A DNA stretch of 40,320 nucleotides from an uncultured Porphyromonadaceae bacterium (GTDB lineage: Bacteria; Bacteroidota; Bacteroidia; Bacteroidales; Muribaculaceae). Positions 8,170 to 16,759 of this stretch are shown one piece after another. Made by a program: the position numbers and the translations under genes. The stretch lies in the NCBI GenBank assembly GCA_947174235.1, contig CAMWID010000026.1, positions 1 to 40,320 of the forward strand, given 5' to 3'. Under the pieces are notes generated by a model. It searched no databases and was not told the DNA's origin. It saw nothing but the letters and a program-made list of their open reading frames with translations. Position 1 is the stretch's first letter; each line of letters starts with the position of its first letter.

Positions 8170-9813
8170 TCAGAAAGAAGCCGGGTCGATGTCTTTGCTG
8201 TTGTCGGGATCCAGCCCCATGACTCCCTGGTAAAGCCATGAGGTGAACTGCACCTCGCATAAAGTTTCCCCCCAGCATACCGGATACATGCCGTGCCAGC
8301 GTTCCTGCATGAAAGACGCGAGGTCGTCGATGCTCCGGGAAGTACATTTGTCGTGCCGCTCAAGGAGCCCGGCGGCACGGCAGGCGCAAAGCTCGCCCTG
8401 GCAGGTGCCCATACCGAGGCGTGTGCGTCGGCGCATGTTGACAAGGTTGTGCACGTGAAGTTCATCCATGGCATAGTTCACCTCCGCCACACTCACCTGC
8501 TCGCATTCGCACACGAGCGCGTCGTCTGAATCCGAACGGGATTCTATTTTTCCTGTCCAGCTGCCGTGTCGTTCCTCGGCGGCTTTCTGTTCGGTGCTTA
8601 GCTCGATGATATGTGCCCTGCGTTCCTCGTCCTCAGCCGTGGGTTCGGATCCGGGGAGGGGTATCTCGGCAGTCTCGCAGGGTCGGTCGATGCCGAGTTT
8701 GCGGCATACCATGTCAGTCGCTTCCTGCGCCATAAGACGGTATGTCATCAGTTTGCCGCCTGTGATTGTGACGAACCCTTCCACGCCGTCGCGTTTTGCA
8801 TGGTCAAGACATACTATTCCACGGCTTATGCTCCGTCCGGTAGGGTCGCTGTCGTCAGCCACGAGGGGTCTGACCCCGGCATAAGCCCTCAGGATTCTTG
8901 TGGTGGCGAGCACCGGCGACAGTTTCACCCCTTCGCGCAGCAGCAGGTCGACTTCTCCCGGCGTCACGTCCATATGGTCGATCTCGTCAAAAGGTATGCG
9001 CGTGGAGGTGGTTCCGATAATGGATATCGTGTCGCCGGGTACAAGGATATCGGCGTCTCCGGGTTTGCGGCACCGGTTCAGCACCATGTTGTTGACACGG
9101 TGGCCGAATATCAGGAGCGCTCCCTTGGCGGGATACATGTTGACTTTCACTCCGGCGAGTTCGGCTATGTGGTGCCCCCAGATTCCGGCGGCGTTAACAG
9201 TGACTTTGCCATATATGGTGTCTTCCTCACCTGTGCGCTGGCTCCTCACTTTCACACCTGTGATCCTGTCGCCGTCTTTTTCAAAACCGGTGACTTCGTG
9301 ATAAGTGATGATGTCGGCTCCGTTTATCCTTGCCGCGAGCACGTTGGCGGTGGTCAGACGGAAAGGGTCGACAGATGCGTCGGGCACCTTTACGGCTCCA
9401 ATAATGTCTTTGTTGACGGCTGGTTCCAACCTGACAGCCTCGGCGGGGTCAAGCACGTCCGCCTGTATTCCGCATTTCAGGCAATCTTTTACAAACGCGT
9501 CCTGATAGTCGAGGCTGTCTTCCGGCAGGGTTACGAACAGCCCTCCCGTGTCGTCGACGCAATGCCTCGCGATCCGGCGCAGGATTTTGTTCTCTTTGAT
9601 GCATTCGGCGGCAGATTCCGGATCTGTATGTGCGTATCTCGCGCCGCTGTGCAGCAGACCGTGGTTCCTTCCGGTGGCTCCTGCGGTGAAATCAAGACGT
9701 TCGATAAGTATTGTCTTGAGACCCCGCATGGCGCAGTCGCGGGCGGTGCCGGCGCCGGTGGCGCCGCCTCCTATAATGATAACATCGTATTCTGTCTTGC
9801 TGGCGTTTTTCAT
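8170..9813 (-). CDS. glpA: Anaerobic glycerol-3-phosphate dehydrogenase subunit A
   Basis: This flavoprotein oxidises sn-glycerol-3-phosphate to dihydroxyacetone phosphate. The start at 9813 puts the FAD motif (DVIIIGGGATGAGTARD) at residue 8; an open extension of 50 codons upstream is hydrophobic and unlike the family. The 547-residue product has the DAO domain, then a C-terminal BFD-like [2Fe-2S] domain with Cys pairs in VCECEQVSV and TCQGELCACR, as in GlpA but not in aerobic GlpD. It is first in the operon glpABCKF. No clear consensus promoter was found upstream; a small CCCC/GGGG hairpin lies about 30 bases before the start. Confidence 0.95.
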   Translation of the reverse strand: MKNASKTEYDVIIIGGGATGAGTARDCAMRGLKTILIERLDFTAGATGRNHGLLHSGARYAHTDPESAAECIKENKILRRIARHCVDDTGGLFVTLPEDSLDYQDAFVKDCLKCGIQADVLDPAEAVRLEPAVNKDIIGAVKVPDASVDPFRLTTANVLAARINGADIITYHEVTGFEKDGDRITGVKVRSQRTGEEDTIYGKVTVNAAGIWGHHIAELAGVKVNMYPAKGALLIFGHRVNNMVLNRCRKPGDADILVPGDTISIIGTTSTRIPFDEIDHMDVTPGEVDLLLREGVKLSPVLATTRILRAYAGVRPLVADDSDPTGRSISRGIVCLDHAKRDGVEGFVTITGGKLMTYRLMAQEATDMVCRKLGIDRPCETAEIPLPGSEPTAEDEERRAHIIELSTEQKAAEERHGSWTGKIESRSDSDDALVCECEQVSVAEVNYAMDELHVHNLVNMRRRTRLGMGTCQGELCACRAAGLLERHDKCTSRSIDDLASFMQERWHGMYPVCWGETLCEVQFTSWLYQGVMGLDPDNSKDIDPASF

Positions 9814-9998
9814 AGCTTGAGTTAATATAGTTGGTTTTAACTCCCCTTTTTTGGGGGTAAACGTCTCATAGGAATAACATTCTTCCATGTTTAAGGTTCG
9901 GCAAATCAAGAATGTAAAAAAAGATAAGGAAAAAACTACCCATAAAAACGGAAGAATAGTCAAGGGCGACAGCGATCATTTCCTTCGCTCACTGCCAA

Positions 9999-10041
9999 GA
10001 TCCCCCGATTCCTTGGTGTCTTGTCAAGGAATCGGGGGATC
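9999..10041. repeat. Perfect 16-bp stem-loop between the serpin gene and glpA
   Basis: GATCCCCCGATTCCTT and AAGGAATCGGGGGATC pair perfectly around an 11-base loop. It lies 35 bases downstream of the serpin stop codon. There is no clear T-run on either side, so a classic intrinsic terminator is not certain; it may act as an mRNA 3' end stabiliser or a terminator of weaker type. The remaining sequence of this 262-base gap shows no gene. Confidence 0.7.
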
Positions 10042-10075
10042 ATTATGCAAGGAATATAAGATTAAGCAATGCGCT

Positions 10076-11347
10076 TTAAAGTTCCGCTATCCTGCCGGAA
10101 AGGAGACATGCGCCTGTGCTTTTCTCGTTTATAAAGAAGAAGAAAGGACGGTCAACGGTCACGGTGTATTTCTGAGGTGTGGATCCTGCAGGGGCGGAGG
10201 TATAGATATCCACAATGGTCGCTGCTGCGGCTTCAGCCCCTGATTCGTCGATTTCTACAGAAGAAGCATGTCTTATAAAAGGAGTTGCTGTCAATTCAGG
10301 ATCAAACATGGTGAATTGCATGGCGTCGTTTAAGCCCGCCAGTTTTCCATTGCGGAATGCTTCCGACAAGATAAAATTACATTCACATTTGAATTTTGGT
10401 AGGAATATCTCAAGATCCGTGTATGAGAGCCTGTCCTTGAGGCTTTCCAACGTTTCAGGAGTCAACAATCTGACGGCATCTTCACGGCTGACATTCTCTT
10501 CGGGCACTACAACCATGAAAGAAAATGATCCGTTGCCGAAAGGTATGGAGAACGCTTTAAAGTTTGTGTCTGACGCGTAAAGTCTTTCTTTATGCCCGGC
10601 ATGCATCATGTTGACTTTTGTCGTGCCGGAATATCCATGGAAATCCGCTTTTGCGGTATTCTCTTTTGAAAAAGGAGAATCGCTCCATTTCCCTTTGAAA
10701 TAAAGAGCGTCAAGAATGATCGCATAATGGGAGTCAGATACGAAATCGATAATTTGTGGAATCAACCCTTCGGTTTTATCGGAGCACCATTTGTTGATTT
10801 TGTTTTTGACCGACTCGCCTTTGTTGCGGAAATCTCCGTATTCAGGGGAGGCGTCGTAATAATCGGCGAGAATATTCCGGAAATTCGCATTTAATGAATA
10901 TGCATCGTTTACCCACATTGCATTTGCTATAGACATTTTTGTTTGATTGTCAGCCTTGGGTAGTTCTGCTAAGAGAGTGGCGGAAAGAGAGTTCATTCCG
11001 GTCAGTTCTTTGATTCCCAGATAATCTGTTATCAGGTCGGAGTGCGTCTGGTCTATACCGTTAGCCAGAATGCCGAGAGCCATTGAAACGGATAACGGGG
11101 ATACGACAACATTTTTATCGATTATGTTGTCGTTGTTATCCACATATTCAATCATGTCGGCGGTAAATCCGGTATAGAATCGGTTTAGGTTCTCTGCGGC
11201 AGTGCGGGTTGCTCCTGAAAGCTCAATATCTTTCCGGATATTTGGTTCCGGAGAAGACTCCACCGGATCTGATTGGGAATCACATCCTAAAAAAAGTATT
11301 CCGCATAGGAAAATTGAAATTGTCAAAAATATGTTTGTCTTTTTCAT
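10076..11347 (-). CDS. Serpin-family protease inhibitor, lipoprotein
   Basis: A 423-residue serpin, a suicide inhibitor that traps its target protease covalently. The signal peptide ends in a lipobox with Cys22 (ILFLGC), so the protein is lipid-anchored in the envelope. The serpin fold covers residues about 40-423. The reactive-loop hinge reads ESGAEAAAAT, with small residues at P15-P9 as required of an inhibitory serpin. Counting from P17 Glu puts the scissile bond near the Thr-Ser-Ala of IYTSAPAG (inference). It starts 21 bases behind a C10 cysteine protease gene on the same strand and has no promoter of its own that I can see. It may protect the cell from that enzyme or from host proteases. 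Confidence 0.92.
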   Translation of the reverse strand: MKKTNIFLTISIFLCGILFLGCDSQSDPVESSPEPNIRKDIELSGATRTAAENLNRFYTGFTADMIEYVDNNDNIIDKNVVVSPLSVSMALGILANGIDQTHSDLITDYLGIKELTGMNSLSATLLAELPKADNQTKMSIANAMWVNDAYSLNANFRNILADYYDASPEYGDFRNKGESVKNKINKWCSDKTEGLIPQIIDFVSDSHYAIILDALYFKGKWSDSPFSKENTAKADFHGYSGTTKVNMMHAGHKERLYASDTNFKAFSIPFGNGSFSFMVVVPEENVSREDAVRLLTPETLESLKDRLSYTDLEIFLPKFKCECNFILSEAFRNGKLAGLNDAMQFTMFDPELTATPFIRHASSVEIDESGAEAAAATIVDIYTSAPAGSTPQKYTVTVDRPFFFFINEKSTGACLLSGRIAEL

Positions 11348-11368
11348 AATTCAGATAATTATTTTGAT

Positions 11369-12811
11369 TTATTTTAAATCTTCTCTCACGTGAACATAGT
11401 GATCGAGGTTATAAATTGTATTCTCTACCTCCCATGATCCCGTTGGACTGTAGAAGACAGAATCATAATATCCGTCATATCCCCAATTCATGGATATCCA
11501 TTGATAATCATAGTTCTTTATAATTTCATTTGTATACGCCCAAGTTATGACATTTCCATTTTCATCCACATCATTACTTTCCCAAGGGTCATCTCCATCT
11601 TCAGAATTCCAAGGATCTCTTTCCCATCCATATGTGTATTTTGTAGTAACAGACAACGATTTATACTGGTCTATAATAAAATAATGACCAGTGGAATATA
11701 GAAGAGTTGTTCCGTTTGTCAATTTATTTGATCTTGCATCAGAAATAAGGGGATATCCTTTATCGATGGTTGAAACTATGTAATCATATGACAAAGGAAT
11801 TCTGGAGAAAGAAGTATTATAAATTGAAGCAAGGAATGGTGTGGAGTATTCTGGACCTGATCCGGTTGCAGTAAGTCCGTATTGGCTGTTTACTTTTCTT
11901 CCAACATACCCTAACAATAAGGCAGCTTCATTTGTCCCATTTTGGTAAGCATCAATGGCCATTTGATCCCAAATAGATGAACTGGATCCAGAGAATGAAT
12001 AATCAAGGCCATTTGAAGTTGGAGTGGCATTTGTAACTGTATTTCTTGGGATTCCGTCTTTGTAATGTGTAAAATATAAATATTGAGACAATGCCACCGC
12101 AACACATCCAACAAGGGTGTGTTGATATAGGTTATATGAATTTATATTAAAAGGAGTGTATTGGAACCATGGGTATGACTGTCCCCATTTTGTTTTAATA
12201 AGTTTTGGTGAAACAAATTCCTTACTGTCTATTGTCTCTGTTTCAATTAATACCCAATGGCCTGGGGGAAGATCGTTCTGTGCGATGGCAGAACGTTGAA
12301 GATTGTATTTATTTTTAACTGTAGTTTTTCCATTTTCGAAATCTTGTATTGTTAAGGAGGCTGCTCCCCAAGATTTGTTGACAGTTATATCATCAGTAGA
12401 ATTTCTGGAGATATTGGTGTTTGCAAAAATTATGTCTTTCATTGCAGGGGGCATTAGTGGGTCATTTATGTCGAAATGACCTGTGCTTGATGAAAGAATT
12501 AACATATTGTCTTCTTGATTTGCCGAATATATTTCCCAACCGTCAGAGTACTGAGCCACATATAGAAGAGTATCCCCATCTTCAACAAAAGGGGTCAAGG
12601 AGAAGGAGTTCAGGGCTCTTGTCGCCGGTTGCCCTTTTCTATACCCTCCAAATTTTGAAGAAAGAATATTGATCATAATGTCCCTCTCGACACCGGAAAG
12701 GTTTTCAAGATACACAGATGGAATCTCAGGTTCAGAGATCTCTGTTAGTTCATTTTGACAAGAAATGAGCCCTATAAGAAATATAGGCAAGATTTTAAGG
12801 AGACTTTTCAT
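11369..12811 (-). CDS. C10-family cysteine protease (streptopain-like), lipoprotein
   Basis: A 480-residue secreted papain-fold protease of the SpeB/streptopain and Bfp family. Cys18 in LISC is a lipobox cysteine. A propeptide of about 180 residues precedes the catalytic domain. The nucleophile Cys236 lies in HTLVGCVAVALSQ, the C10 signature, and the catalytic His376 in STGHYFIIDQY; a WGYDGYYDS segment near the end matches the family's C-terminal substrate-pocket region. Base composition is clearly more AT-rich than the flanking glp and xyl blocks, which may indicate transfer. It has its own consensus promoter and is followed by a serpin gene in the same operon. Confidence 0.92.
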   Translation of the reverse strand: MKSLLKILPIFLIGLISCQNELTEISEPEIPSVYLENLSGVERDIMINILSSKFGGYRKGQPATRALNSFSLTPFVEDGDTLLYVAQYSDGWEIYSANQEDNMLILSSSTGHFDINDPLMPPAMKDIIFANTNISRNSTDDITVNKSWGAASLTIQDFENGKTTVKNKYNLQRSAIAQNDLPPGHWVLIETETIDSKEFVSPKLIKTKWGQSYPWFQYTPFNINSYNLYQHTLVGCVAVALSQYLYFTHYKDGIPRNTVTNATPTSNGLDYSFSGSSSSIWDQMAIDAYQNGTNEAALLLGYVGRKVNSQYGLTATGSGPEYSTPFLASIYNTSFSRIPLSYDYIVSTIDKGYPLISDARSNKLTNGTTLLYSTGHYFIIDQYKSLSVTTKYTYGWERDPWNSEDGDDPWESNDVDENGNVITWAYTNEIIKNYDYQWISMNWGYDGYYDSVFYSPTGSWEVENTIYNLDHYVHVREDLK

Positions 12812-12836
12812 AATGTTTGGTTTTATATTATATTTA

Positions 12837-12868
12837 CAAATATATAACTTTTTTTAATAAAATGCAAA
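12837..12868 (-). promoter_or_regulatory. Promoter of the C10 protease-serpin operon
   Basis: On the minus strand TTTG (12868-12865), exactly 20 bases, then TATATTTG (12844-12837) matches the Bacteroidota housekeeping promoter in full. Transcription would begin close to 12830, leaving a leader of about 20 bases before the ATG at 12811. Confidence 0.75.
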
Positions 12869-13214
12869 TTTATTTAAATTTTTTAATGTTTTTAATAGAT
12901 GAAAATTTAACATTGTATTATTAAGTATTTGTTTTATAAAGAATTGTGATGTGTGAAAAATTTTTAGATTTAGAATCGCAAAGGAAAGATTTCTTTGCTT
13001 TTTATGGGAACAGCCAAAGTGATAAGTCTGAATTCAGTTCAGGTTGAGTTTGATGTTTTGATAAACGTCATTGGTGCTTTTCTGAAATTCTAAACCTCTG
13101 CATAAGTGGCAAATGAAGCGTCCGGCACATATGATTATTTGATTATTTCGTTAGACCGTGTCTTAATTATACAAAATATTTGTTTAAATTTGAGGAAATT
13201 TTGAACCCATTATT
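12869..13214. other. AT-rich intergenic region between divergent genes
   Basis: This stretch separates the C10 protease gene (left) from the GDPD gene (right). A near-palindrome GCAAAGGAAA/TTTCTTTGC followed by T-run lies near 12978-13003. TAAATTTG at 13185-13192 could be the -7 box for the GDPD gene but lacks a good -33 partner. No convincing gene was seen. Confidence 0.5.
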
Positions 13215-13991
13215 ATGGAAAATAGATTGATTCGATTCTTTATGGTGGCAGCTTTGTCAATAGCTGCCTCTGCCGGGCTGCACGCTCAAACAAAGGTGGT
13301 GGCACACCGGGGGTATTGGAAGACGGAAGGATCCGCGCAAAATTCTCTCGCTTCTTTGGTTAAGGCGGATTCAATAGGGGCTTATGGAAGCGAATTTGAC
13401 GTGTGGCTAACTGCCGATGACAATCTTGTCGTGAACCACGACAGGGTGTTCAAGGGAGTTGATTTCCCGAAAGCATCCATGGGGGAGATTCTATCGATCC
13501 GTCTTGATAATGGAGAGAAGGTGCCGACGTTGGAAGAATATCTGGTCAAGGCATCGCGACATCCGGATATCAGGTTGGTGCTTGAGGTCAAGACTCATGG
13601 CAATGACAGCGTGAGGGAGACGTTGGCTTGCCAAAAGATTGTGGATATGGTCAACAGTTTCAAACTTCAGAAAAGGGTAGATTATATAGCGTTTTCTCTT
13701 TTTGCATGCAAAGAGTTGCACAGATTGTCGCCTTCGACACCGGTGTATTATCTGAACGGTGATCTTTCTCCGGAGGAGGTGAAGAAGTTGGGTTTTGCCG
13801 GGCTTGACTATTCCTACAAAGTGTTTGAAAAACATCCGGAATGGATAGAAGAAGCAACAAAACTCGGACTTGAGGTGAATGTGTGGACTGTAGACGATCC
13901 TGAAATGATGAAAAGGCTTATTCGTCAGAATGTGGACTACATCACGACAAACGACCCCGAACGACTTCAGGAATTACTGAAAATAAATTGA
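13215..13991 (+). CDS. Exported glycerophosphodiester phosphodiesterase
   Basis: A 258-residue GDPD-family enzyme that hydrolyses glycerophosphodiesters, for example from phospholipid head groups, to an alcohol and glycerol-3-phosphate. The signal peptide ends near AGLHA-Q at residue 24, so it acts in the periplasm. The metal and catalytic residues of the TIM barrel are present: His31-Arg32 (AHRGYW), Glu60 and Asp62 (SEFDVWL) and His75 (VNHDRVF). It resembles UgpQ and GlpQ proteins but is exported. Its product could feed the nearby glpABCKF operon, although no glycerol-3-phosphate transporter is seen in this window. It is a single gene, convergent with the next. Confidence 0.93.
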   Translation: MENRLIRFFMVAALSIAASAGLHAQTKVVAHRGYWKTEGSAQNSLASLVKADSIGAYGSEFDVWLTADDNLVVNHDRVFKGVDFPKASMGEILSIRLDNGEKVPTLEEYLVKASRHPDIRLVLEVKTHGNDSVRETLACQKIVDMVNSFKLQKRVDYIAFSLFACKELHRLSPSTPVYYLNGDLSPEEVKKLGFAGLDYSYKVFEKHPEWIEEATKLGLEVNVWTVDDPEMMKRLIRQNVDYITTNDPERLQELLKIN

Positions 13992-14050
13992 ACAGGGTTA
14001 TAGTCTTATTGGAATAAGGATATAGGTGTTGACCGGAAATCCGGGTTTGA

Positions 14051-16354
14051 TCAATAGTCCCAACGTATACCGTTTTCCCCATTACCGGACAAATTTATCG
14101 AACGGCTTTTCTTGTTTAAAAGTTTACCTGTGGTGAACTGGTATCGCACGCCGATTTCCAACATGTTTCCCTGATCGTTCATCCTGAATTCTGAAGAGCG
14201 GGTGACTACGCTTGAAAGAGTTTCAGTGCGGTAACGTCCGCCGTAGCGGCTGAAAAGATTGTTCCATGAGGCATGCAGGTTCCAGTTGCCGAATGACTTG
14301 TAGATTGTAAGGGATACGTATGGCCAGTGTCTGATTTTTCCGTTTAAACCATGCATTGACCATGACGGCACCATGTTCTCTGCTGTCAGGTTAAGCTGCC
14401 AACCTTTCCAATACATACCGGCGCTGAAATCAAGATACCAGGAACATACCGTGAATGTCTCCGCTGACTTGAGCTTGTTGTGTCCCCATCCCGTGGATGC
14501 CTTCAACGAAAGAAAATTCCAGAGGTTTGACAATCCCACGTTGCAGTCTGCCCCGTAGCTTAGGAAGCTGCGTCCGTTACCAGGGGTTTCAATGAAATAG
14601 CCGAAGAAAGGTTTGCCAGAGTCTTGTTGATAAATATAATCTGTCACGAGAGGTCTGGATATGCTGTTGACGGTGCTTTGTAGCGATATGTAGAATTTGT
14701 TTTTGTTGTATTCTATCTGTATTTGATTTGATAGATCATGTTGCGACTTTAATCTGTCTGTTCCGATATGATACATAAGGTCATTCACCGGAGTTGCGGT
14801 TTCATTATAGCTTGTCATTGGGGGCGTCACCGGATTATACCGGAAGTTGTAAGAAATGCCGAAATCGTTTCCGAGATTTTTTTGAAGGGATGCCGTCAGA
14901 TTGGGCGAGATAATCTCGTTTTCAACTTTGTAATAGCTCAATCCGGCGCTAAGGTTATATCCCACTTTGAAGAGATTGCCTCCTAAAGAGGTGTATAGAT
15001 TCAATCTTGTGCTTGAAAGGGGCTGATGGCTGGCAGTGCCGTCGATGACGTAATCGTTTGATGCGTTGTTGTGGCTGAGGCTCGTCCCTGTGTTAAGCCA
15101 TCCGAAGGGGAGTTGCTGTTTCCAGAGAACTTCCGTTGAAAAATACCACGAGCGGCTGTCGGTGGATAGCAGGGAGGAGTATCCTGTGGAATAATCGAGA
15201 TTGCGGTGGGAGTTAAAGTCGTTGTATGAGCCGGCTGCATTGATTTCGACCGAGGCAGTCTGAGAAGGCTTAAGCTGGTAATAAATATTTAGGATGGGAT
15301 TAACCTGTCGGTATCCTCTTTTTTTTGAGCGGTCATATGTCTCGGAGAGGTCAGTGGCCCGGTCGTATATTTTCTGGTTGTTGTTGTGGAAATTCAATGA
15401 GCCAACAACGGAAAACATACTGTTGACAGTCTGTATGCGGGTGAAATAGAAGTTTAGATTGTGGTAGCTGTCGATAGTTGACGATGGTTTCCCTTTCACT
15501 CCAAGGATGATTTCTTTGCCCCCTCCTGTGTAGTGTTCCTCTTCATCAGTATATTCTTTGCTCCCGTCGCGGTATCCTCCATCGTAATAGAGCATGAAAT
15601 CATTTTTCCCCTTGGAGTATTCCGCAGCTCCTCGAAAGAAATATCTGGGAGTAGTGATGCCTCCGGTCACGTCTGCCATAAGCCATCCTCCCTCTGAAGA
15701 ACGCTTGGTTATGATATTCAAATAACGTTTCCCGAATCTGATGTCAGACATACTGCTGAATTCTATTTTGTCTATCGCATCGGATTTAATCGTTGATATG
15801 AACGACATAGGTCGTTTCACTCCATTAATCAGGATTTCAGGTTCCTCCCCGTTGATTGTCAAAATCCGTTCGGATTCCCTGACATGAATCTGTGGTGCCT
15901 TGTAGGATAGGATTGTTAGCATATTGAACGGGCTTGCTGCCCTTTCTTTCTCCACCCGTGTGGCATAAACGATGGTTTTCCCGGGAGCATTTATCCTGTT
16001 TGAGGCTGTCACTGTCACCTCTTCAAGATCAACTACCTTATCAAGACTGAGCATACCAAGATCTGTATCGGTTTCCCCGGTAACCACCTCAAGACGAATG
16101 GGAACATACCCGTCTCCTTTAGTTTCCACAACTATGGTTCCTGTGTTGATATGGCTAAGCGAGAATTTTCCATTGTTGTCGGTCGTAGAATGTCCGAGTT
16201 CATTACCGTCTTTGTCCGTAACTTTAACTACAATCTCCGGCACAGGTTTTTTCCCGGTCATTACACGTCCGGTTATGGTGAAAGCCAAAGACTGTATTGC
16301 GGCTGATAAAGCCAAAAGAGTAAAGATTATCTTTCTATAGTCAGAGGATTCCAT
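14051..16354 (-). CDS. Outer-membrane beta-barrel protein with carboxypeptidase-regulatory domain
   Basis: A 767-residue outer-membrane protein. I prefer the ATG at 16354 (MESSDYRKII) because it leaves a 19-base gap after the small gene upstream; an ATG at 16390 would overlap that gene by 17 bases. A signal peptide (LLALSAAIQSLAFT) is followed by a carboxypeptidase-regulatory beta sandwich (about 20-105), a plug-like segment (about 110-215, with LTINGEEPEILINGVKRP) and about 550 residues of alternating aromatic beta strands. This is the layout of the Bacteroidota OMP_b-brl_3 group of TonB-receptor relatives. No SusD partner is present. Its partner is more likely the small GG-leader protein just upstream, suggesting peptide-related transport (inference). 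Confidence 0.85.
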   Translation of the reverse strand: MESSDYRKIIFTLLALSAAIQSLAFTITGRVMTGKKPVPEIVVKVTDKDGNELGHSTTDNNGKFSLSHINTGTIVVETKGDGYVPIRLEVVTGETDTDLGMLSLDKVVDLEEVTVTASNRINAPGKTIVYATRVEKERAASPFNMLTILSYKAPQIHVRESERILTINGEEPEILINGVKRPMSFISTIKSDAIDKIEFSSMSDIRFGKRYLNIITKRSSEGGWLMADVTGGITTPRYFFRGAAEYSKGKNDFMLYYDGGYRDGSKEYTDEEEHYTGGGKEIILGVKGKPSSTIDSYHNLNFYFTRIQTVNSMFSVVGSLNFHNNNQKIYDRATDLSETYDRSKKRGYRQVNPILNIYYQLKPSQTASVEINAAGSYNDFNSHRNLDYSTGYSSLLSTDSRSWYFSTEVLWKQQLPFGWLNTGTSLSHNNASNDYVIDGTASHQPLSSTRLNLYTSLGGNLFKVGYNLSAGLSYYKVENEIISPNLTASLQKNLGNDFGISYNFRYNPVTPPMTSYNETATPVNDLMYHIGTDRLKSQHDLSNQIQIEYNKNKFYISLQSTVNSISRPLVTDYIYQQDSGKPFFGYFIETPGNGRSFLSYGADCNVGLSNLWNFLSLKASTGWGHNKLKSAETFTVCSWYLDFSAGMYWKGWQLNLTAENMVPSWSMHGLNGKIRHWPYVSLTIYKSFGNWNLHASWNNLFSRYGGRYRTETLSSVVTRSSEFRMNDQGNMLEIGVRYQFTTGKLLNKKSRSINLSGNGENGIRWDY

Positions 16355-16373
16355 ACTAATTGTGAGAAATATT

Positions 16374-16637
16374 CTAAAGGGGGTGTACATTGTTGGTAAG
16401 GGAATTGAATAGAATTCGGTTCATGACAACAGAATCTTTTTCTTCATCTGACTGGTGGAGGCAATAATTACGAGACAGCATGGATTGTTTGGAACAACCG
16501 CCGTGACACAGAGACATAATGCGGCATGTTTCACAAATCGAGTCTACGGAGCCACCGATAAGTGCGCTTTCCTCAGTAGAGAGAATTTCTAATTCGATTT
16601 TTTCAACCAACTTGGAGAGTAATGCTACATTTTTCAT
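16374..16637 (-). CDS. Small GG-leader protein with SPASM-like cysteine motif
   Basis: An 87-residue protein with two unusual halves. Residues 1-30 look like Bacteroidota double-glycine natural-product leaders (helical, ending LIGGS at 27-30). Residues 35-59 have five cysteines spaced C-x2-C-x5-C-x3-C-x10-C (CETC ... LCHGGC ... YC), the spacing of the C-terminal part of SPASM domains that bind auxiliary Fe-S clusters in radical-SAM peptide maturases. It could be a modified-peptide precursor, a small Fe-S protein, or a remnant of a maturase joined to a leader. No maturase or peptidase-transporter is in this window. A consensus promoter lies upstream and the beta-barrel gene follows after 19 bases. 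Confidence 0.75.
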   Translation of the reverse strand: MKNVALLSKLVEKIELEILSTEESALIGGSVDSICETCRIMSLCHGGCSKQSMLSRNYCLHQSDEEKDSVVMNRILFNSLTNNVHPL

Positions 16638-16716
16638 GGGTGTATGTTTTTTAGTTGGTTAAGTATTATTGGTTTCTATTTTAATATATAAAGCCCAATG
16701 ATCCTTAAGATGCATA

Positions 16717-16747
16717 CAAAGATAATGTATGCAAGATAGATATGCAA
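16717..16747 (-). promoter_or_regulatory. Promoter of the GG-leader protein/OMP operon
   Basis: On the minus strand TTG (16747-16745), 20 bases, then TATCTTTG (16724-16717) is a full Bacteroidota promoter match. The leader to the ATG at 16637 would be about 70 bases. Confidence 0.75.
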
Positions 16748-16759
16748 TCATTTGGTTAA

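Noticed and set aside
8163..8187. CCCGGC/GCCGGG hairpin at the glpA stop codon as a terminator
   Set aside because: No T-run follows and glpB, which must be cotranscribed to form the enzyme, lies directly downstream; at most an mRNA processing or attenuation element.
8081..8347. N-terminal extension of glpB by 89 codons
   Set aside because: These codons overlap the glpA 3' end and show no family similarity; the Rossmann motif starts at the ATG at 8080.
8611..9825. Long plus-strand open frame of about 400 codons opposite glpA
   Set aside because: It is antisense to a complete glpA with intact motifs; the translation shows no family signature. GC-rich third codon positions of glpA suppress stops on the other strand.
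9814..9963. N-terminal extension of glpA including a hydrophobic helix
   Set aside because: GlpA proteins start just before the FAD motif and are not exported; the extension is a chance open stretch.
13004..13093. 29-codon plus-strand frame in the gap before the GDPD gene
   Set aside because: Too short, not followed by a terminator, and without recognisable sequence.
13185..13192. TAAATTTG as a promoter for the GDPD gene
   Set aside because: The -7 match is perfect but the expected -33 position lacks TTG or TTTG, so it was not called as a separate feature.
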